This document shows positions 1 to 8,619 of a stretch of DNA of 64,000 bases, in pieces; position 1 is the stretch's first letter; the number at the start of each line of letters is the position of its first letter. The position numbers and the translations under genes are program-made. Origin of the DNA: a virus; IMG/VR virus record IMGVR_UViG_3300035670_000085, positions 1 to 64,000 of that record; one strand, written 5' to 3'. Under the pieces are notes generated by a model. It saw only the letters and a list, made by a program, of their open reading frames with translations. It was not told the DNA's origin and made no database searches.

Positions 1-345
1 TACAATATTTGATAATGCAATACACTGTTTGATAGATTGTTGTATTTTTGGTGAAAAATAATGTTCATAAGAGGGATTATCGTTAGGAATATTAAATAGA
101 TCATCATCATAGTCTGACCATATTTTTATACCATAACTTTTAATTTTTTCCATAGCTCTTACTATTTCTTCACTTTCCGGTCTTTCAAAAAAAACTATAT
201 CAGTATCTGAAAGTTTATCCCACTCAATTATTGTTTCAAATTCTGCTAAAATATTGTTATCTAGCTTATATAATTTTTTTATGGGCTGACTTCTATACCA
301 TGAAGAAGCTCCATGTGGAACAAAACTAAAAACTTTGATTTTCAT
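1..345 (-). CDS. Glycosyltransferase-like protein, 3' end outside window
   Basis: The first 115 codons of a gene that runs off the left edge; ATG is at 343-345 on the minus strand. The translation begins MKIKVFSFVPHGASSWYR and then has an acidic D-I-V-F-F-E-R-P segment and a W-S-D-Y-D-D-D segment. All three match in order the plus-strand gene at 20624-21610 (GACSYYR, VVFERP, WADIDDD), so the two are diverged paralogues. The pattern resembles GT-B-type glycosyltransferases found in large phages; the substrate (DNA base, host surface or virion) is unknown. It is the last visible gene of the leftward group starting near 3140. Confidence 0.6.
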   Translation of the reverse strand, partial: MKIKVFSFVPHGASSWYRSQPIKKLYKLDNNILAEFETIIEWDKLSDTDIVFFERPESEEIVRAMEKIKSYGIKIWSDYDDDLFNIPNDNPSYEHYFSPKIQQSIKQCIALSNIV

Positions 346-375
346 AATTATTTATACCATATTTCATTAAAATTT

Positions 376-2148
376 CTAATCATCAACATCTCTTTCTTTA
401 GAGTCATAAAAAAACTTTTCATATAATACATTAATTTCTGTATTCTTTAAAATCTTAAATGGTTTATTATAATAATAAATATCTATATTTTTAATATAAA
501 TATTATTAATATTATTATATTTAATACATTCTTTTAAACTATTAATTATATTTTCTATATTATGAATAATAGGTTTTCGATTACATGTCAATGTATCTTG
601 AATATATTTTTTATTAAATTCATTTTCATTATAAAACATATGAGATTTTATAATATATTGTTTACAACTATTAGGTATTCCTATAAAATTACTATGACTC
701 CATCCACGTTCATTTGGTTTAATTTGAACAAATAAATAATTTAATATTATTTTAACCATAACATTAATATTTATTCCAGAAATATTATAATGTTTACATA
801 ATGATTTTAACCATTTTTTTGAGAATTGACATCCATAAGTTAATTGTTCAAATTTATAATTCGTAATTGGAAATTGAGAATTTTTAATTCTCTGATATTT
901 ATCATTAGCAATTGCTAATCCTAGAATTTCTTTTAAAATAGTATCACTATATTTTATAACAATACTATATCTTTTTTCTTTAGTGTATGTTTTTTTAAAT
1001 ATTTCTTTTAAAGCTAAATTAATTCCTTTTATCTGTTTATTTAATTCTTTATTTTTTTCTAACTCTAAATGACAAATATTTGATGTAAAAATATCTTTAG
1101 CATATTTATAATTTTTTATTTTATTTTTATCATATTTTTTTATTAAATCACGAATCATAGGTAATAGGATTTTCTTTTTGAATCTCTGTTCACCTAAATC
1201 ATTTATATCTTTACTAGTTCCATCGTGAAACATCATAACTTTTTCATAAATTACATTCTCGTCTGTTTCCCCTCGTCTTATAAAATAGGATATTATTCTT
1301 AATTGATTTTCATTACGATTTCCACAACCATATCTATAACGTTCAAGATATTCTAAGTTTATTTTATTATTGTGTGATATTGTATTAGTATCTGGATAAT
1401 AACGTCCAGATACAAGCGATAATTTTTCATATATGCTATTTTCTTTTGGTATTATTTTTTCAGAAATACAATCTATTAGTTTATTTATAGAAAATAAATT
1501 TTTTGGTTTATAATTTTTAATATATTCTATTTGTTCTACGGGAGAGATGAAAGGAATAAATTCATTATTATCAAAATAACCAGTAATATATTCTGATGAA
1601 CCCGGAAATCTCATACATATGTTTGTAGTACCAATATCAATATGATTATTTTTACATATTTCTCGTAAAGTGTTTTTAATAAATAATAATTTTTCATCAT
1701 CATAATATTCATCTGTTGGAAAAATTACATGCAAATGATTATTTATTGGGTTTATTTCAAATAGCATCTCCTCTAGATTTAATTTTTGTTTAATATATCT
1801 CCAAATTGAAATAGAATCAGTATCATCATCTATATCTAAATATATAGATTTTGCTTTTGGGTATCTATTAATTGCATAAGTATGTAATTTTATAGATCTA
1901 TTTGGTTTTTCAATATATTTACGATATATATGTTCAAAAAGATTAAATTTTACATATTGTTTTTGATATGGTTGTAAAGTACACCAAGATAATTTTCCTT
2001 CACTGTCTATATATCTTGATGCTATTTTTTGATATATCTCTCTCATATCAAAACCACATAAGATTCCATAGTCATACAATTGCTGTATACTATAATCTTT
2101 TTTAGCATCATTAACAGATGAATATATTTTATTAACTAACATTTTCAA
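376..2148 (-). CDS. Putative AEP-type primase with PriCT-like region
   Basis: 590 aa. Around residues 100-110 is YLDIDDDTDS, a DxD-type acidic motif, and near residue 138 is NNHLHVIFP, the histidine strand expected in archaeo-eukaryotic primase or Rep-type folds. Residues about 270-315 read RYGCGNRNENQLRIISYF then RRGETDENVI, which resembles the PriCT domain (GNRN, then a short helical bundle) that follows such primases in plasmids and phages. A replicative primase would complement the DnaB-type helicase at 16868, but this gene is leftward and outside the rightward replication operon. The family call is by motif only; a replication initiator is the main alternative. It overlaps the upstream gene by 4 bases. 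Confidence 0.5.
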   Translation of the reverse strand: MKMLVNKIYSSVNDAKKDYSIQQLYDYGILCGFDMREIYQKIASRYIDSEGKLSWCTLQPYQKQYVKFNLFEHIYRKYIEKPNRSIKLHTYAINRYPKAKSIYLDIDDDTDSISIWRYIKQKLNLEEMLFEINPINNHLHVIFPTDEYYDDEKLLFIKNTLREICKNNHIDIGTTNICMRFPGSSEYITGYFDNNEFIPFISPVEQIEYIKNYKPKNLFSINKLIDCISEKIIPKENSIYEKLSLVSGRYYPDTNTISHNNKINLEYLERYRYGCGNRNENQLRIISYFIRRGETDENVIYEKVMMFHDGTSKDINDLGEQRFKKKILLPMIRDLIKKYDKNKIKNYKYAKDIFTSNICHLELEKNKELNKQIKGINLALKEIFKKTYTKEKRYSIVIKYSDTILKEILGLAIANDKYQRIKNSQFPITNYKFEQLTYGCQFSKKWLKSLCKHYNISGININVMVKIILNYLFVQIKPNERGWSHSNFIGIPNSCKQYIIKSHMFYNENEFNKKYIQDTLTCNRKPIIHNIENIINSLKECIKYNNINNIYIKNIDIYYYNKPFKILKNTEINVLYEKFFYDSKERDVDD

Positions 2149-2489
2149 ACAGTAATACTTGTTATCACTTTTTGTAATTCTGGTAAATGAAATTTTATCT
2201 GAAGAATGAAATTTAAAATAATTTCAGTATTTTTTTCATCGTCCGGAAAAGCAATAGGATCAAGAAATATAGTTTTTAATTCATTTATTTCCTCAGTAGT
2301 TAATTGTTTATTATCTTTTAGCATATCAACTATCCTTTTAGTTGATGGACAAATCATAATCATAGTAAGAAAAGTAGAAGCTCTGGCTGAAAGCTCATTA
2401 TTTTGTTCTTCGAGCATTTTGATATAATCATTTTTTCGAATATCAATAGTCATTTGAGTATGTTTATTTTTTTTCTTTTTACGTTTCAT
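2145..2489 (-). CDS. Hypothetical protein, basic N-terminus
   Basis: 114 aa, not recognised. It begins MKRKKKKNKHTQMT, a strongly basic stretch, followed by predicted helices with many Glu and Lys. ATG overlaps the primase-like gene downstream by 4 bases, so the two are probably translationally coupled. The first residues do not fit the MKRYK tag seen elsewhere in the window because no Tyr, Leu-Phe or Glu follows. Confidence 0.6.
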   Translation of the reverse strand: MKRKKKKNKHTQMTIDIRKNDYIKMLEEQNNELSARASTFLTMIMICPSTKRIVDMLKDNKQLTTEEINELKTIFLDPIAFPDDEKNTEIILNFILQIKFHLPELQKVITSITV

Positions 2490-2492
2490 TTT

Positions 2493-3140
2493 TTATCCTC
2501 TGTAAAATTTATTAAAATTCTCTTGCAATAGTTTACCTACTTTTTCATATGGTCTTGTATCCTTAATATAATTTTCAATATTATCATACCTAAGTAAATC
2601 CTCGTACTCTAAAAGATAAGCATGAAATTCATCTAAAGCCGAAGAGATAGTATAACCCTCTTCAATCATCCAGTCGTATAATGGTCTAACTGGGTAATCA
2701 TGTAATAGTAGAATTTTATATACATTATTGAAATATTCTTCATTAACATAATAAAGTGCATGTGCTAACTCATGTTTTAAAGTACTCTCACCAGAATTAT
2801 GCGTTGCTATTACATAATATTTCTCAGTAGAATTTGGCAAGGGTAATTGTTTTAATACTTTCTTTTCTTCTTTAGTTATATTTTTAAATTTATCATAAAA
2901 AAATGGTTTGAAAGCATAGTCTGGAATATTAAACCCATTCCAATCTGTGTAATATGACCACTGTCCATAAGTTTTAATATACCATTCTTTGTACTGATCT
3001 AGTGTAAAAATTTTACCTTGCCAAAAAGGAGATTCATAATACTCTTCAAATCGACAAAAAGTTTTAGCACATTCTTCTTGAGTATCAAAATTAAAATGAT
3101 AAACATTTTTAATAATTTCTGTAAATTTAAAGGTTTTCAT
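2493..3140 (-). CDS. Putative HExxH zinc metallopeptidase
   Basis: 215 aa. Residues about 120-130 read STLKHELAHALYYVNEEY, a HExxH zinc site in a helix. A later DEFHAYLLE segment could supply a third ligand (Glu or His), as in gluzincin-like folds. There is no signal peptide, so it is expected to act in the cytoplasm or be packaged. It is the first gene of the leftward group and is preceded by a late-promoter-like sequence at 3165-3180. It is one of six HExxH proteins in the window and is not obviously related to the others. The substrate is unknown. Confidence 0.55.
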   Translation of the reverse strand: MKTFKFTEIIKNVYHFNFDTQEECAKTFCRFEEYYESPFWQGKIFTLDQYKEWYIKTYGQWSYYTDWNGFNIPDYAFKPFFYDKFKNITKEEKKVLKQLPLPNSTEKYYVIATHNSGESTLKHELAHALYYVNEEYFNNVYKILLLHDYPVRPLYDWMIEEGYTISSALDEFHAYLLEYEDLLRYDNIENYIKDTRPYEKVGKLLQENFNKFYRG

Positions 3141-3164
3141 AAATTCCTTACTATATTATAATTA

Positions 3165-3180
3165 TACTTCTATTAGTATA
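3165..3180 (-). promoter_or_regulatory. Late-type promoter candidate (variant)
   Basis: On the minus strand this reads TACTAATAGAAGTATA, sharing TACTAATA with the recurrent late motif TACTAATAAATATA. It lies 25-40 bases before the start of the leftward HExxH gene. The second half diverges, so confidence is modest. Confidence 0.4.
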
Positions 3181-3390
3181 TAGAAAAAAATTGTACTAAT
3201 CAATATACCATCAATATATAGAATTTTTTTAAAAAATTTATAAAAAAATTAAAAAAAAAGTGTAAATTTTTGCTTAATTTTTTATATAATGATTGGTAAA
3301 GGCACAAAAAATTAAAAAATAAGTCTGTATAATTAGACAAAACTAACAATTTATTACGTGCCAAAATTAAAATTAAGAGGTATTTGTTTT

Positions 3391-4860
3391 ATGTCAAATG
3401 AACAAATGGATAGTTTTGATCCTTTTCAAATGGCGAAAGTTGAAAAGGAAGCAATGAGAGAAGCACGAGAAAATAAAAACAATTATGGGGGTAGAACTTA
3501 CGAAGAGTATGAATATCTAGGACTTAATCCAGATGAGAAGAAAGTATTTCGGATCGTTAGTAATCCTGTTAAATTGAATGGAGAATCATTAACTGAAAAA
3601 GATGCAAGATTGGTTATGACTTCACGTATTTTAACAGATGAAGGAAAGGGATTTTGTAACATTAACTGGCAATGGAAAATTAAAAATGGTAAATTTGTAG
3701 CAGATCCTGATTGGTTTTTGACTCGTGTTATGAATACTGTATTTGGTGGTACATGGCAACCACTTACAGAAAAAGATGTTGATGGAATTAAGATTGTTAA
3801 ATCAGCAGACGGAAAGATTTTTAACTCTCAATCAAAATTTAAATCTACGAATAAATTTGTAGTAAATAATCCGAATACACCATCGTATAAACGTCTTAAA
3901 AATAATAAAAGACCTAATGATACTTTTGCTGTTGATGTAATGCCATCACCACATGTTATGCTTCAAGTTATTGATAGACTTGATGATTGGTGTAAAGTAA
4001 ATAAAACTTATAAAATTCTTGCTACTAAAGCTAATGTTGTAGAATACCCAAATCCAGACGGAACAATTAAAAAAGTTGTTTATAAGGATACTGGAATTTC
4101 TTTTTCAATGTATGAGAAAATTCTTGACCACTTCTTGAATTTTAGAAAAGATTGGTATATTGATTGTGTTATTAAAAGGTATAAATCAACATCAGGTTGG
4201 ACATTTGAAATTCAAGATGCTCAAGATTTTAAAAAACTGTCTCCAGAAATTCAAAAAGTTATTTCTGAAGAACCTCTGACGGAAGAAGAAAAATCTTATA
4301 AATTTAATGATCTCTCTAAACTTGACCAAATTTCTACTTATAGTAAAATTAAAAAGAATCTTGAGAAATTGATTCGTCAAGTTGACATTGATTATAATAC
4401 TAACTTTCTTGCAGAATTAGAACAACTTTGTGAAGCGGAAAAAGCAAAGTTTAAAGAAATGTATGGAAATGAGAATGTTGATAATGAAGTTGAGTCAGAA
4501 GTAGAAATTGAAAAAGTTGAGGAAGTTAAACCAACTGTTACTGTAAAAGAAGAGGTAAAAGTTGAAGAAAAGATTGAAGTACCAGTAAGAACATCAAGAG
4601 AAGTTCAAGTGCCTGTAGAAACTAATTTGGAAGCAGAACTTATTAAATATTTTCCAAATTGGTCTAAACTTGATGAAACTGATGTGAAAGTTATGTTGAC
4701 GGATGTAGAAAAAATTGTTCCGGAAAAAGGAATTGTTTACAAATCAGGAGTTGTCACTATTCCTTGTGATAATAAAGATTGTGTATTTCCTGGAACAACA
4801 ATAAGAGCAGCTTTTCCAGATAAAGTCTATAACTGCCCGTCTTGTGGTAAGAAATTCTAA
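3391..4860 (+). CDS. Putative single-stranded DNA-binding protein with C-terminal zinc ribbon
   Basis: 489 aa from the ATG at 3391. An in-frame GTG lies at 3358, but AAGAGG ten bases before 3391 favours the later start. Residues about 60-330 form one alpha/beta region rich in Trp, Phe and Lys. A long Glu/Val/Lys linker follows (about 390-440), and the C-terminus has CDNKDC and CPSCGKKF, a four-Cys zinc ribbon. Size, acidic tail and position at the head of the replication operon fit a gp32-like protein, but a C-terminal ribbon is not typical of T4 gp32. The gene ends at a strong terminator, so it can be transcribed as a single, probably abundant message. Function is inferred mainly from context. 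Confidence 0.45.
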   Translation: MSNEQMDSFDPFQMAKVEKEAMREARENKNNYGGRTYEEYEYLGLNPDEKKVFRIVSNPVKLNGESLTEKDARLVMTSRILTDEGKGFCNINWQWKIKNGKFVADPDWFLTRVMNTVFGGTWQPLTEKDVDGIKIVKSADGKIFNSQSKFKSTNKFVVNNPNTPSYKRLKNNKRPNDTFAVDVMPSPHVMLQVIDRLDDWCKVNKTYKILATKANVVEYPNPDGTIKKVVYKDTGISFSMYEKILDHFLNFRKDWYIDCVIKRYKSTSGWTFEIQDAQDFKKLSPEIQKVISEEPLTEEEKSYKFNDLSKLDQISTYSKIKKNLEKLIRQVDIDYNTNFLAELEQLCEAEKAKFKEMYGNENVDNEVESEVEIEKVEEVKPTVTVKEEVKVEEKIEVPVRTSREVQVPVETNLEAELIKYFPNWSKLDETDVKVMLTDVEKIVPEKGIVYKSGVVTIPCDNKDCVFPGTTIRAAFPDKVYNCPSCGKKF

Positions 4861-4886
4861 ATAAATATTTTTATCTTTTCAAATTT

Positions 4887-4923
4887 GAGTATTACATATT
4901 TTTGTAATACTCATTTTTTTTTT
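4887..4923 (+). terminator. Rho-independent terminator
   Basis: A perfect 10-bp stem (GAGTATTACA with TGTAATACTC) around a 6-base loop is followed by A and ten T. It closes the candidate ssDNA-binding protein gene. Confidence 0.9.
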
Positions 4924-4959
4924 GTAAATTTTTATTAACTTTTTGATATATTATAAAAT

Positions 4960-5598
4960 ATGAAAACATTATTTGAATTTAAAAAAGATTGTAATAAAAA
5001 TATATGCAATCGACATACGTTTCAAAGTGATAATTGTAAAATGATAAAAAAACAAGAAAGATGTTATCAAATATGGAATAAAACTCAAAAAAAGAAATCA
5101 GATAAAATTCAAAAAGATGCTGAAAAACAATTTGAAAAAAAACAAGAAAAAATTAAAAAAGAAATTGATAATAAAAAAGAAAAATATCAAAAATTTCTTA
5201 ATGGTGAAATTGATTTAGAATTTGAAATTGATGATGCCTATGAAGATTTTAGAAAAAATGTATGGATAAGAGATTGTGGAATATTTGATGGAATTTCTAA
5301 AAAGAAAGATTGGAAAAAATATTGTAGAATTTGGAACATATTGACAGAGGAAGAAAAACAGTATTTTGATGAGCATTATAAAGAAACGGCTTGGTTAAAT
5401 GAAAATTTAGATGTATGTCATATAGAAGAGAGAAGTTCACATCCAGAACTAAAATATATTGTTGATAATGCCTGTATATGCGGAAGATTTTTTCATAGTC
5501 GTTTAGATCAATATATACATCCAGTTTATTTGAATCATATCACTAAAGAAGAAAGGAAGGAATGGTTTGAGATGGCAAAGAGAGGTAAGAGAGAATGA
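4960..5598 (+). CDS. HNH-type endonuclease, probably free-standing homing endonuclease
   Basis: 212 aa. The first half is a Lys/Glu coiled-coil-like segment (residues 45-85). The second half has LDVCHIEERSSHPELKY, VDNACICGRFFHSRLD and WIRDCGIFDG, consistent with an HNH ββα-metal core: H in CHIE, N in DNA, H in FFHSRLD, with paired Cys for a structural zinc. It lies between the terminator at 4887 and the RecA operon, a common place for a free-standing mobile nuclease in T4-like phages. It overlaps the next small gene by 4 bases. A phage-specific HNH nuclease without homing activity is the alternative. Confidence 0.6.
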   Translation: MKTLFEFKKDCNKNICNRHTFQSDNCKMIKKQERCYQIWNKTQKKKSDKIQKDAEKQFEKKQEKIKKEIDNKKEKYQKFLNGEIDLEFEIDDAYEDFRKNVWIRDCGIFDGISKKKDWKKYCRIWNILTEEEKQYFDEHYKETAWLNENLDVCHIEERSSHPELKYIVDNACICGRFFHSRLDQYIHPVYLNHITKEERKEWFEMAKRGKRE

Positions 5599-5783
5599 GT
5601 TTATATGGATATACAATAGATATTGTTGGATTGAAATGTTTTTTAATTATAATAAGTCCATTCATAACTGGAATAATTATTAGAATATTTATAAGTATTA
5701 TTAGAAAATTATTTCATTCTAATAAATCCAAAAAAATAATAATACTAAGTAATAAATTAGAAAAAGAAATTAAAAAGAGGTAA
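5595..5783 (+). CDS. Small single-pass membrane protein
   Basis: 62 aa. Residues about 13-37 are strongly hydrophobic (CFLIIISPFITGIIIRIFIS), followed by a basic cytoplasmic-type tail ending KLEKEIKKR. It starts in an ATGA overlap with the HNH gene. Not recognised. Confidence 0.55.
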   Translation: MSLYGYTIDIVGLKCFLIIISPFITGIIIRIFISIIRKLFHSNKSKKIIILSNKLEKEIKKR

Positions 5784-5795
5784 GAAATAATTTTA

Positions 5796-6725
5796 ATGAG
5801 ATATGATAATATAACAAAAGAGTTTTTACTTGATTGTTTTTTAAATAAAAAAAATATTCCAGAGATATCTAAAGAAACAAATATTTCCGAGCATAGTTTA
5901 CGATGTATTTGTGATAAATATAATATAAAAGATTTAATATACTATAAGTGTAAATATTGTAATACAGAATTTAATTTACAATTTAAAAAAATAAAAAATA
6001 AAAAAATTATTCATAATGTCTGTATTTCGTGTTCCAACAAATACAGAAAAACATGTAAGGATTTAAGTATAGATGAGCAAAATAAAATAAAAGAGAAAAG
6101 AAAAAAAACATATCAAATTAGATATGGTCTCAATGGTCGCCCACGTACTAAAAAGACTACAGAGAGGATTCGACAAACTAAGGAACGTAGATATGGCTCT
6201 CCAACATATAATAATATGGAAAAACAAAAACAAACTATGTTAATTAAATATGGAGTAGATCATTCTTCTAAATTAAATACAACATATAAAAGATATTCTA
6301 AAATTTCGCAAGAATTTTTTTGGGAAATTTATAATAATTTACCAAATGATTTAAAACAATATACATTTTTTGCTGAACTAAATAGAGAATTTTCTTGTTT
6401 TAATAAAGTTATGAATCAAAGATACGAATATGATTTTGTAATTACAAATATTAATTTTTGTATGGAGTTTCAAGGATGTTATTGGCATGCAAATCCTTTA
6501 ATTTTTGATATTAACGAGGAAGATATTATTCATAATAAAAAGGTAAAAGATATATGGCTTTATGATGAAATAAAAGAAGAATACATTAGAAATGAATATA
6601 GATATGACTTTATGGATGTTTGGGATTATGAATATTTAGAAAATAAACAGAAAACTATATCCGATGCTTTATATGCAATTTCTTGGAATTATAGAAAATA
6701 TATTTTAAAAACAATACATATTTAG
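5796..6725 (+). CDS. Vsr/EDxHD-like homing endonuclease
   Basis: 309 aa. The N-terminal 40 residues look like a helix-turn-helix. A zinc-finger pair follows (CKYCN near residue 50 and CISCSNKY near 80), then short repeats of the type ERRYGSPTYNN and IKYGVDHSSK that resemble modular DNA-binding repeats. Near residue 220 is a nuclease core with YDFVITNINF and CMEFQGCYWHANP, matching the (E)LNGxYWH strand of the minus-strand protein at 52805 and of I-Bth0305I-type nucleases. It directly precedes recA with no operon role of its own, as expected for a free-standing mobile gene. Confidence 0.65.
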   Translation: MRYDNITKEFLLDCFLNKKNIPEISKETNISEHSLRCICDKYNIKDLIYYKCKYCNTEFNLQFKKIKNKKIIHNVCISCSNKYRKTCKDLSIDEQNKIKEKRKKTYQIRYGLNGRPRTKKTTERIRQTKERRYGSPTYNNMEKQKQTMLIKYGVDHSSKLNTTYKRYSKISQEFFWEIYNNLPNDLKQYTFFAELNREFSCFNKVMNQRYEYDFVITNINFCMEFQGCYWHANPLIFDINEEDIIHNKKVKDIWLYDEIKEEYIRNEYRYDFMDVWDYEYLENKQKTISDALYAISWNYRKYILKTIHI

Positions 6726-6738
6726 GAGAGAATATTAT

Positions 6739-7848
6739 ATGTCAATAAAAAAAGTTAATATCGAACAATTAAGAAAACAAATGAATAAAAAATTTGGTGA
6801 TGAAAAAGTTCAATTGGGTAAAGAATTATCTAAAACAATACCAATTCATTGTAGTACTGGGAGTTATACTCTTGATTTAGTTCTTGGATGTAGAGGAATA
6901 CCTAAAGGACGTATATTAGGATTACAAGGCCCGGAAAGCGGTGGTAAAACATTAATGTCTTTAATTATGGCAGCAGAAATTCAAAAAAATGATGGTAATG
7001 TTGGTTTTATTGATGTTGAGGGTACTTATGTTCAAGGATGGGCAGAAAATTTTGGAGTTACAGAGGATAATCTTCTTTATATGAAACCGTCTTCCGGCGG
7101 TGAAGCTTTAGAAATGGTCGTTACTTTAGTTCAAAGCAATATTGATTTAATTATCGTTGATTCCGTCGCAGCACTTATTTCTGAAAGAGAAAAAGAAAAG
7201 GAGATTGGACAAGATTCTATGGCAGAACTTGCTAGATTAATGAGTACCGGATTGAAAAAAATTCAAAATGTTCTTCAAACTTCTACCTCTACAATTATTT
7301 TTATCTCACAGTTAAGAAATGCAGTAGGTTCCTACGGAAATCCTGAAAAAGCAACAGGAGGTAAAGCCCTTCAATATTATGCAAGTTTATTTCTTGATGT
7401 GCGTAAAAGAGAAGTTATAGGAGATAAAGAAAATCCAGAAGGATTTACTACAGCAATTAAGGCTGTAAAAAATAAGATAGGTCATCCGAATAGAAAGATT
7501 GAAATTGATTTATATATTGGACCTTCTCATTATGGGATTGATAAAGAGGCTGAAATTTTTAATGTTGCTTGTCAACTTGGAATTATTCAAAAACAATCAA
7601 AAGATAAAGAAACTGGAGAATATATACAGGACGAAAAAGGCTCATATTATTCTTATAAAAGCGAACGTTTTTATGGATTGCCAAAAATGATGAAGTATAT
7701 TGAATCTAATCCTTCCGAAATGGAGCTTATTAAAAAAGAAGTTGAGAGAATTATGGATGAGAAGTATAGACCAGCAGAAGGATCTTTTAATGCTAAAATA
7801 ATTAAATCTGAAGAAGGAGATGATTATGTCGAAGAAACAGAAGAATAA
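6739..7848 (+). CDS. RecA/UvsX-type strand-exchange recombinase
   Basis: 369 aa. Walker A is LQGPESGGKT near residue 63, followed by GNVGFIDVEGTY (the RecA catalytic Glu strand), Walker B LIIVDSVAALI near 136, and the L1/L2-like region with FISQLRNAVGSYG and TGGKALQYYAS. Order and spacing match bacterial RecA more closely than T4 UvsX, and the short acidic C-terminus ends EEGDDYVEETEE. It should form filaments on ssDNA and drive recombination-dependent replication with the gp46-like and SNF2-type proteins downstream. AGGAG precedes the ATG. The last 23 bases overlap the next gene. Confidence 0.9.
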   Translation: MSIKKVNIEQLRKQMNKKFGDEKVQLGKELSKTIPIHCSTGSYTLDLVLGCRGIPKGRILGLQGPESGGKTLMSLIMAAEIQKNDGNVGFIDVEGTYVQGWAENFGVTEDNLLYMKPSSGGEALEMVVTLVQSNIDLIIVDSVAALISEREKEKEIGQDSMAELARLMSTGLKKIQNVLQTSTSTIIFISQLRNAVGSYGNPEKATGGKALQYYASLFLDVRKREVIGDKENPEGFTTAIKAVKNKIGHPNRKIEIDLYIGPSHYGIDKEAEIFNVACQLGIIQKQSKDKETGEYIQDEKGSYYSYKSERFYGLPKMMKYIESNPSEMELIKKEVERIMDEKYRPAEGSFNAKIIKSEEGDDYVEETEE

Positions 7849-8047
7849 AGAAGAATTTTTTAATTTTGATTTAGCGAGTATTTTTTCAAAAGAACAAATT
7901 GATATATTGATCGAAATGGCAGAATTGAAAGGACAAACTATAGATGAATTTTGTAATAATATTTTGAAAAAATATATAGATAATAATAAAAAAATTGAAG
8001 TTGATATGAATAAAATGGGAAAATTTCATATTGGAAAAGAACAATGA
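7826..8047 (+). CDS. Small hypothetical protein in recA operon
   Basis: 73 aa from ATG 7826, chosen over ATG 7820 because AGGAG (7815-7819) is then 6 bases away. Mainly helical, with the segment IFSKEQIDILIEMAELKGQT that could be a small DNA-binding or dimerisation fold (ribbon-helix-helix-like spacing). It overlaps recA at its start and the nucleotidyltransferase at its end. Not recognised. Confidence 0.6.
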   Translation: MSKKQKNKEEFFNFDLASIFSKEQIDILIEMAELKGQTIDEFCNNILKKYIDNNKKIEVDMNKMGKFHIGKEQ

Positions 8048-8619
8048 AAAGATATCAGTCGCAGTTTATGGAATCTTATATCTCTGAATTATGGCAATCC
8101 TTAAAAAATATTGCCAATCTTTTAAAAGATCGTGATATTAATTTTACAATTATTGGAGGTGCTGCTAGAAATCAATACGGTGTTAAAAAAATTACAGAGG
8201 ATGTTGATATTCTTGTAGCAAAAAAAGATAAAGAAAAGATGTTGAAATTGCCCATAGGGTTTATTAAAGATCTTAGCAAAGGGAGAGGAAAAATTTTTTC
8301 TTTTCATAATCCAAAAACAAGAGTTGAAATAATCTATTCTGGAGAGATATCTGGGGATGGTATAAATGGAATAGCATACGAAAATCCAAAACTTATATCA
8401 AATGATATAAAAGGTATTCCTTTTCTCACTTTAGAAAAATTAATTGAATATAAATTGAGTTCTGGTATATATGGTAAAAGAATGAAAGATTTTGTAGATA
8501 TTATAGAATTAATTCAAATAAATAAACTTCCAGAAGATTATGCTAAAAATTTTCGTAAAGATTTATATATTAAATATAAAGAACTTTGGAAATCTTCTAA
8601 GGAAGAAAAAACTTTATGA
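8044..8619 (+). CDS. Nucleotidyltransferase-fold protein with capsid-tag-like N-terminus
   Basis: 191 aa. Residues 35-60 (TIIGGAARNQYGVKK then EDVDILV) are the GG...DxD core of the nucleotidyltransferase superfamily, close to the minimal or AbiEii-like type; FLTLEKLIEYKLSSG resembles the helix that follows in such proteins. Enzymes of this family transfer nucleotides to tRNA, protein or antibiotics; the target here is unknown. The N-terminus MKRYQSQFMES resembles the MKRYKSLFKE tag of the 39-51 kb cluster, with Glu also at position 10, but position 7 is Gln instead of Leu/Ile. It overlaps both neighbours by 4 bases inside the recombination operon. Confidence 0.65.
   Translation: MKRYQSQFMESYISELWQSLKNIANLLKDRDINFTIIGGAARNQYGVKKITEDVDILVAKKDKEKMLKLPIGFIKDLSKGRGKIFSFHNPKTRVEIIYSGEISGDGINGIAYENPKLISNDIKGIPFLTLEKLIEYKLSSGIYGKRMKDFVDIIELIQINKLPEDYAKNFRKDLYIKYKELWKSSKEEKTL

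Noticed and set aside
3358-3390. GTG start for the candidate ssDNA-binding protein
   Set aside because: AAGAGG is well placed for ATG 3391, not for GTG 3358.
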